Shown: positions 1-3,977 of the stretch, piece by piece
Numbering within the stretch: the stretch's first letter is position 1
Layout of the letters: the number at the start of each line of letters is the position of its first letter
From: Candidatus Omnitrophota bacterium
GTDB taxonomy: Bacteria; Omnitrophota; Koll11; Pluralincolimonadales; Pluralincolimonadaceae
NCBI GenBank assembly: GCA_022709465.1
Contig: JAKLIT010000090.1
Span: 1-5,780, forward strand
Reading direction: 5' to 3'
Length of the DNA: 5,780 nt
Notes under the pieces: generated by a model
Told to the model about the DNA's origin: nothing
Database searches by the model: none
The model's input: only the letters and a program-made list of their open reading frames with translations
Translations under genes and position numbers: made by a program

Positions 1-460
1 TACGGGCAGGGGCACCGGTCTTGACGACGAGTCGTTCCTCAGGAAGGTGGATGTCATAAGGCGTTCTGTGGCATTGAACAGGCCGGACCCGGGCGACCCG
101 ATCGACGTACTCGCGAAGCTCGGCGGGTTCGAGATAGGCGGGATAGCGGGCATCATATTGTCCGCCGCCTCGAAAAGGGTCCCGGTCGTCGTCGACGGTT
201 TCATATCGTCGTGCGGCGCGCTGATAGCCTGCGGGCTCTGCGGCAACGCGAAGGATTACCTTATAATGTCACACCAGTCGGTCGAGGCGGGGCACGCGGC
301 GGTCCTGAGGCATATCGGCAAAAAGCCGCTGCTTAACCTCGATATGCGCCTCGGCGAGGGAACGGGCGCCGCGCTCGGCATATGTGTGGCAGAGGCGGCG
401 ATAAAACTCATGAACGATATGGCCACGTTCGGGGAAGCGGGGGTTTCGGAGAATATATGA
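1..460 (+). CDS. cobT: CobT, nicotinate-nucleotide--dimethylbenzimidazole phosphoribosyltransferase (C-terminal part)
   Basis: The gene is cut by the left edge; the first full codon is at position 2 and 152 residues are visible before the TGA at 458-460, a bit under half of the usual roughly 350. CobT transfers phosphoribose from nicotinate mononucleotide to a lower-ligand base such as 5,6-dimethylbenzimidazole, giving alpha-ribazole 5'-phosphate in the cytoplasm. Family hallmarks are visible: TGRGTG at the very start, then GGFEIGGIAG, the VVVDGFISS segment, MSHQSVEAGH, and near the end MRLGEGTGAALG. The Glu in LGEGTG (codon 356-358) matches the catalytic Glu described for Salmonella CobT. 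The C-terminus looks complete. The stop overlaps the start of the next gene as ATGA (457-460), so translation is probably coupled to CobS, which uses the CobT product. Upstream operon members and the start codon lie outside the window. Confidence 0.95.
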   Translation, partial: TGRGTGLDDESFLRKVDVIRRSVALNRPDPGDPIDVLAKLGGFEIGGIAGIILSAASKRVPVVVDGFISSCGALIACGLCGNAKDYLIMSHQSVEAGHAAVLRHIGKKPLLNLDMRLGEGTGAALGICVAEAAIKLMNDMATFGEAGVSENI

Positions 461-1989
461 AAGGGTTTTTGTCTGCGCTGCAATTCCTTACTATCGTGCC
501 CGTCAAATTTAAGGGCGGAGTTTCAGGCGAGGAGATCCCGTCGTCGGCCGCGTGGTTCCCGGCCGTAGGGCTCGTAGTAGGTATACTTCTCGCGTTCGCG
601 TATGACGCGCTGAGTCATGTTTTCCCCGCTCCGGTCGTATGCGCGTTCGTTCTCACTTTAAGCGAGGCCGTGACCGGCGGGCTGCATATTGACGGGTTCA
701 TAGATACCATGGACGGCATCGCGAGCGGCGCGGACAGGAAGAGGATGCTCGAGATAATGCATGAGGGCAGGCCCGGGGCGCTGGGGCTTGCTGCTGTTAT
801 CCTGCTTTTCCTGTCGAAGTACTCGCTGCTGCTTAGCCTCCCGAAAGGGACGGTTGAGATATCGCTGGTCGCGATGTCGGTGGTGAGCCGCGCCTCATTC
901 GTCGCATCGGCAGTATTCTACCCTTACGCGAGGGAGAACTCGGGAGGCCTCGGGAAGATCTTCATCGGTAGGATAAAGCGGCCCGCGTCGATAATTGCGG
1001 CAACGACATTACTGGCCGCAGTCATAGTCATATTCAGGGCCGGAGCTTTCATATTGCTTCCCGTAGTGGCAGCGGTTTTCATCGTGTGCAACTCTTACTT
1101 TAAGAGGAAGCTCGGCGGTGTCACCGGAGATACCATCGGGGCGGTAGGCGAGGTGCTGGAGGTGATAGTGTTAGCGGTAACTGTTGCCCTGCCGGCGGGG
1201 GCCTTGGCATATGCCGAAGATGATATCCGTATCATATCCATAACTCCGGCGACTACGGAGATCGCATGCGCGCTTGGGCTTGAGAATGACCTGGTCGGAG
1301 TATCGACGTTTTGCGATTATCCGCCGTCCGTCAAGAAAAAGGAGAAGATAGGATCATTCAGCGACCCTAACATAGAGAAGATTATTATGCTGAAGCCGGA
1401 TGTCATCCTTGCGACGGGGTTGGAACAGGCGCAGGCGGTCGAGAAGATGAAGAGGCTCGGCCTGAACGTCATTCCTGTGGAGCCGGGGGATTTCGAGGGG
1501 CTCTTCAGGTCGGTCACCGAGATAGGGAATGCCTGCGGAAAAAGTAAGGAAGCGTCGGAGCTGGTCCGCAATATGAGGCGCTCGCTCGATTCGTTAAAAG
1601 CCAAGGTAAGCGGTATAGATAAACCGCTGAGGCCGAAGGTATATTTCGAGATCTGGAATGACCCGGTCATGACAGCAGGAAAGGGGTCGTTCATAGATGA
1701 GATGATAACAATTGCCGGGGGGATAAATATCGCGGATGATACCGGCAGGCCGTTCTCGCAGTTCAGCGCCGAGCTGGTCGTCGAGAGGGACCCCGACGTG
1801 ATAATACTCGGTTATATGGCGGGCGGCCCGTCGGCCGCGGGATTGGTAGGCAAGAGGCTTGGATGGAGCGGGATAAAAGCCGTGAAGGCGGGAAAGGTAT
1901 ACGACGATATCGATCCCGACACGCTCTTCAGGCCGGGCCCGCGACTTATAGACGGTGTCAAGGCGCTTAACGACAGGTTCTACAGGTGA
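457..1989 (+). CDS. cobS-btuF: CobS-BtuF fusion: cobalamin (5'-phosphate) synthase joined to periplasmic corrinoid-binding protein
   Basis: One uninterrupted frame of 510 residues holds two complete proteins. Residues 1 to about 245 are CobS, the membrane enzyme that joins adenosylcobinamide-GDP to alpha-ribazole (phosphate). It shows the family N-terminus FLSALQFLTIVPV, the Asp-rich motif GGLHIDGFIDTMDG at 74-87, several hydrophobic helices, and the C-terminal GGVTGDTIGA at 220-229 before the last helix (about 233-250). Length is normal for CobS (E. coli about 247). Residues 254-510 (257 aa) are a BtuF-type binding protein: ISITPATTE (260-268), the typical cobalamin-binding CDYP (286-289), NIEKI with E307, FEIW, GSFIDEM (410-416) and SAELVVERDPD with E439. 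The two Glu probably match the Glu pair that docks on BtuC arginines. No stop or separate BtuF signal peptide lies between them. The ATG at 457 is chosen because it has GGAG at 448-451 (spacing 5) and overlaps the cobT stop; the frame is open further upstream only inside cobT. The domain calls are firm; whether the protein stays joined is inference. Confidence 0.92.
   Translation: MKGFLSALQFLTIVPVKFKGGVSGEEIPSSAAWFPAVGLVVGILLAFAYDALSHVFPAPVVCAFVLTLSEAVTGGLHIDGFIDTMDGIASGADRKRMLEIMHEGRPGALGLAAVILLFLSKYSLLLSLPKGTVEISLVAMSVVSRASFVASAVFYPYARENSGGLGKIFIGRIKRPASIIAATTLLAAVIVIFRAGAFILLPVVAAVFIVCNSYFKRKLGGVTGDTIGAVGEVLEVIVLAVTVALPAGALAYAEDDIRIISITPATTEIACALGLENDLVGVSTFCDYPPSVKKKEKIGSFSDPNIEKIIMLKPDVILATGLEQAQAVEKMKRLGLNVIPVEPGDFEGLFRSVTEIGNACGKSKEASELVRNMRRSLDSLKAKVSGIDKPLRPKVYFEIWNDPVMTAGKGSFIDEMITIAGGINIADDTGRPFSQFSAELVVERDPDVIILGYMAGGPSAAGLVGKRLGWSGIKAVKAGKVYDDIDPDTLFRPGPRLIDGVKALNDRFYR
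1153..1218 (+). other. CobS/BtuF junction: last CobS helix doubling as signal sequence, AYA cleavage-like site
   Basis: Residues 233-253 of the fusion form one hydrophobic stretch ending in PAGALAYA, followed by EDD. It is the normal C-terminal helix of CobS and also the only possible export signal for BtuF. Ala251-Tyr252-Ala253 fits the small-x-small rule of signal peptidase I, with cleavage expected before Glu254 (codon 1216-1218). FKRK just before the conserved GGVTGD segment and EDD after the helix fit the positive-inside rule with the BtuF side in the periplasm. No lipobox Cys is present. In-frame GTG codons at 1153, 1162 and 1168 exist, and GGAGG at 1158-1162 could serve the last one, but the resulting signal would lack a positively charged start. 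Confidence 0.55.
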
Positions 1990-2990
1990 AAGATATACGG
2001 GACATAATAGAAGGCAGGAAGAAGAAGGCCGCGAAGGCCTCTGCGACGCTTATTTTGCTGGTTGTTGCGGCGGCTTTTGTTTCGCTATATTCAGGCGCGG
2101 CGAGGATAGGGTTGTTCGAGCCGCTCAATATGATGAGCAGGCAGATATTGTATATGAGGTTGTTGAGGATAACGCTCGCGGTGTTGGTCGGCGGCGGGCT
2201 TTCTGTCTCAGGAGTCATATTGCAGGGCCTGCTGCGCAATCCGCTCTGCGAACCGTATGTCCTCGGCATATCGAGCGGCGCCTCCGTCGGGGCGGTCATA
2301 TCCATCGTATTGGGGGCGGGAGGCGCGTTCATCGGCCTGTCGGTCCTGCCGTTGTGGGCCTTCATAGGCGCGGCGGCCACGTTCCTTATCGTATACAAGG
2401 CCGCGCAGGTAAGCGGTCGGGTCCCGATCCAGAACCTGCTGCTGACGGGCGTGATAGCGGGCGCGCTGCTGTCGTCGATAGTGATCTTCATCGTATCATT
2501 TTCCGAAAGGGAATCGTTGCACAACATAATATGGTGGCTTCTCGGTAACCTGCAGATATTCGACGGCGGCTTACTGGCATTTGTCGCCGTAATGGTCATA
2601 GCGGGCACGGCGGCCACCTGCATCTTCTCGGACGAACTTAACGCGTTCGCTCTCGGCGAAGAGGAGGCCGCGCATATCGGGGTAGATACCGAGAGGATGA
2701 AGATGGTCCTCTTCCTGACGGCGTCCATGATAACCGGCGCGTCGGTCGCGGCCGCAGGCATGATAGGGTTTGTCGGGCTCATAGTGCCGCATTTCATGAG
2801 GATGATAGTCGGGCCCGACCACAGGATACTCGTCCCGTCGTCTTTCCTTGCCGGGGGGTTATTCCTGCTCGTATGCGATACGGCGGGCAGGACGCTTATG
2901 CCGCCGGCGGAGATACCCGTAGGCGTGATAACTGCGGCCTTTGGCGCTCCGTTCTTCATATATATGTTAAGGAAGAAATCGAGGCTGTGA
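1986..2990 (+). CDS. btuC: BtuC, cobalamin ABC transporter permease (FecCD family)
   Basis: This 334-residue inner-membrane permease has the normal length for BtuC/FecCD proteins, which work as dimers with about ten helices each and pass corrinoid from BtuF to the cytoplasm. The N-terminus is basic (KDIRDIIEGRKKK) and is followed by the first helix at about 19-37. Conserved family blocks follow in order: LLRITLAVLVGGG, LQGLLRNPLCEPYVLGIS in the first third, LLLTGVIAGALLSS in the middle, and GFVGLIVPHFMR (261-272), the cytoplasmic coupling region that touches the ATPase, then EIPVGVITAAFGAPFF near the C-terminus. The start is GTG at 1986, overlapping the upstream TGA as GTGA; only a weak AGG at 1975-1977 precedes it, so translational coupling to the fusion gene is likely. 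The substrate is assigned from the BtuF and riboswitch context, because FecCD permeases for siderophores and heme look alike. Confidence 0.94.
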   Translation: MKDIRDIIEGRKKKAAKASATLILLVVAAAFVSLYSGAARIGLFEPLNMMSRQILYMRLLRITLAVLVGGGLSVSGVILQGLLRNPLCEPYVLGISSGASVGAVISIVLGAGGAFIGLSVLPLWAFIGAAATFLIVYKAAQVSGRVPIQNLLLTGVIAGALLSSIVIFIVSFSERESLHNIIWWLLGNLQIFDGGLLAFVAVMVIAGTAATCIFSDELNAFALGEEEAAHIGVDTERMKMVLFLTASMITGASVAAAGMIGFVGLIVPHFMRMIVGPDHRILVPSSFLAGGLFLLVCDTAGRTLMPPAEIPVGVITAAFGAPFFIYMLRKKSRL

Positions 2991-3784
2991 TGAGCGCGCT
3001 TGAAGTGAAAAATATAGTCAGCGGTTATGCCGGCAAGACGGTGGTGAAGGACATCTCTTTCGATGCCGCCGAAGGCGAGTTCATCGGGATAATAGGCCCG
3101 AACGGCGCCGGCAAATCGACGCTTATGAGGACTATAAGCCGTGTCCTGCGCCCGGAATCCGGTTCGATATCTTTCGGCTCGCGGGACATATTCTCGATGC
3201 CGCAAAAGGATTTCGCGAAGTCCGTAGCGTTCGTATCGTCCGATCCCGCTATAGTTTTCCCGTTCACCGCGCTCGAGGTCGTGATGATGGGCAGGTTCCC
3301 GTACATAAAGATGTTCGGGTCGGAGTCGAAGGAGGATATAGAGGCCGTCGAACGCGCGGTCGCGGCGACGGATTGTGCCGGGGTGATATCCCGGCCGATA
3401 GACCGGCTGAGCGCCGGGGAAAGGCAGAGGGTGCTGATTGCAAAGGCACTGGCCCAGGAGCCGCGGCTAATGCTGCTCGACGAGCCGACCTCACACCTCG
3501 ACATATCTCACCAGGTGCAGGTACTCGACATACTCAAAGGGCTCAGCGGGAGTAAGATCACGGTCATCGCGGTCTTGCACGACCTTAATCTCGCGGCCGA
3601 ATATTGCAACAGGCTCGTGCTCATAGACAAGGGCGCCGTCAGGTCGTTGGGCACGCCAAAGGAGGTGCTGGATTATAAGATAATCGAAGAGGTGTACAGG
3701 ACTGTTGTTGTCGTAAGGGAGAATCCCGTCAGCGGGAAACCTTACGTATTGCTTGCACCCGGATCGAAAAAGGGAAGCCGATAA
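2990..3784 (+). CDS. btuD: BtuD, cobalamin ABC transporter ATPase
   Basis: This 264-residue cytoplasmic ATPase powers BtuC. Visible motifs are the A-loop Tyr13, Walker A GPNGAGKST (36-44), signature LSAGERQ (140-146), Walker B LMLLDEP (160-166) with D-loop SHLD (168-171), and switch His197 in LHDLN. The Q-loop is odd: the region reads AFVSSDPAIVFPF, with Ser84 where relatives have the Gln of VPQ. The C-terminal tail from 256 (APGSKKGSR) is short, basic and encoded by bases that also form the 5' part of the cobalamin aptamer. The start ATG at 2990 overlaps the btuC stop (TGATG) and has GAGG at 2981-2984 with spacing 5; the frame is open further upstream only inside btuC. Family alternatives (FecE, HmuV types) cannot be excluded by motif alone, but the neighbours make corrinoid the likely cargo. 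Confidence 0.93.
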   Translation: MSALEVKNIVSGYAGKTVVKDISFDAAEGEFIGIIGPNGAGKSTLMRTISRVLRPESGSISFGSRDIFSMPQKDFAKSVAFVSSDPAIVFPFTALEVVMMGRFPYIKMFGSESKEDIEAVERAVAATDCAGVISRPIDRLSAGERQRVLIAKALAQEPRLMLLDEPTSHLDISHQVQVLDILKGLSGSKITVIAVLHDLNLAAEYCNRLVLIDKGAVRSLGTPKEVLDYKIIEEVYRTVVVVRENPVSGKPYVLLAPGSKKGSR

Positions 3785-3921
3785 AAGGCGCGGTACCTGC
3801 CGCTGTAGTCCCGACCTTTAGCAAAAGGAGAACCGAATGGCGGATTATCCCACTGTCCACTTAACGGGACGGGAAGGGAGCCAGGAGGGCGGGGCAGCCA
3901 GAAGACCTGCCGGTGTGCGAA
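3753..3921 (+). promoter_or_regulatory. Cobalamin riboswitch aptamer (B12 element), overlapping the 3' end of btuD
   Basis: The B12 box AGCCAGAAGACCTGCC is at 3896-3911, close to the consensus and to the E. coli btuB leader. Other conserved blocks occur in the right order: AAAAAGGGAA (3767-3776); P3 GCC/GGC (3777-3779 with 3787-3789); P4 GCGG/CCGC (3790-3793 with 3800-3803) leading into CTGTAG; a variable arm with hairpin CCTTT/AAAGG (3815-3828); CACTG (3851-3855); a P5-like hairpin (3853-3858 with 3867-3872, loop 3859-3866); and GGGAAGG (3871-3877). P1 is formed by GCACCCGG at 3755-3762 with CCGG-T-GTGC at 3910-3918, eight pairs and one bulged T, possibly with TT/AA beyond. Thus the aptamer starts inside btuD codon 256 and the btuD stop (3782-3784) lies in the P3 loop. 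The ligand subclass (adenosyl- or hydroxo-/methylcobalamin) cannot be told by eye. Riboswitch identity is firm; exact stems are hand-drawn. Confidence 0.92.
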
Positions 3922-3927
3922 TATTCT

Positions 3928-3974
3928 CTTAAACTGCCTCAGGAGATACGAGGTAAAAGGACAAGGAGTTTAAG
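3928..3974 (+). promoter_or_regulatory. Expression platform: helix sequestering the btuB ribosome-binding site
   Basis: CTTAAACT (3928-3935) is a perfect reverse complement of AGTTTAAG (3967-3974); after a bulged G3936, CCT (3937-3939) pairs with AGG (3964-3966). Together the eleven pairs cover most of the btuB Shine-Dalgarno AAGGAG. No run of U follows any hairpin, so translational rather than termination control is favoured. Competing pairings for the 5' arm exist: TGCCTC (3935-3940) with GAGGTA (3950-3955), and CTGCCTC (3934-3940) with GGGGCAG (3891-3897) inside the aptamer. Which one forms with ligand is inference. Confidence 0.6.
3963..3968 (+). promoter_or_regulatory. Ribosome-binding site of btuB
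   Basis: AAGGAG lies nine bases before the ATG at 3978, the strongest Shine-Dalgarno sequence serving a gene in the window. It fixes the btuB start at 3978 rather than at the second in-frame ATG (3990), which would be 21 bases away. It lies inside the proposed sequestering helix. Confidence 0.85.
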
Positions 3975-3977
3975 TCG

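Noticed and set aside
1153..1215. The fusion as an artefact of a missed frameshift between separate cobS and btuF genes
   Set aside because: The other frames show no BtuF start: the ATG at 1211 hits a stop after ten codons, and only one hydrophobic segment exists, so no hidden signal peptide is left. Both domains also stay in one frame with family-consistent residues on each side.
1162..1989. Separate btuF translated from an internal GTG (1162 or 1168)
   Set aside because: GGAGG at 1158-1162 is near, but the product would start with a signal lacking any positive residue and very short; the sequence GAGGTG is also explained by CobS coding. Kept only as an alternative.
1967..3205. Long open frame on the minus strand opposite btuC (412 codons)
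   Set aside because: It is a mirror frame caused by the codon bias of btuC/btuD; the product is Ser/Thr/Pro/Ala-rich with no recognisable domain, while the plus strand encodes clear BtuC and BtuD.
3640..3690. Promoter inside btuD (TTGGGC ... TATAAG)
   Set aside because: The spacing is about 21 bases and the -35 match is poor; such a pair is expected by chance in coding sequence.
3823..3834. AAAAGGAGAACC as the conserved AAAGGGAA block of the riboswitch, which would place the aptamer wholly after btuD
   Set aside because: The exact AAAAAGGGAA at 3767-3776, followed in order by P3, P4 and CTGTAG, fits far better, and it gives an eight-pair P1; the later match lies in the variable arm.
3785..3977. 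Intrinsic terminator after btuD
   Set aside because: Stable hairpins here belong to the aptamer or to the ribosome-site helix; none is followed by a run of T.
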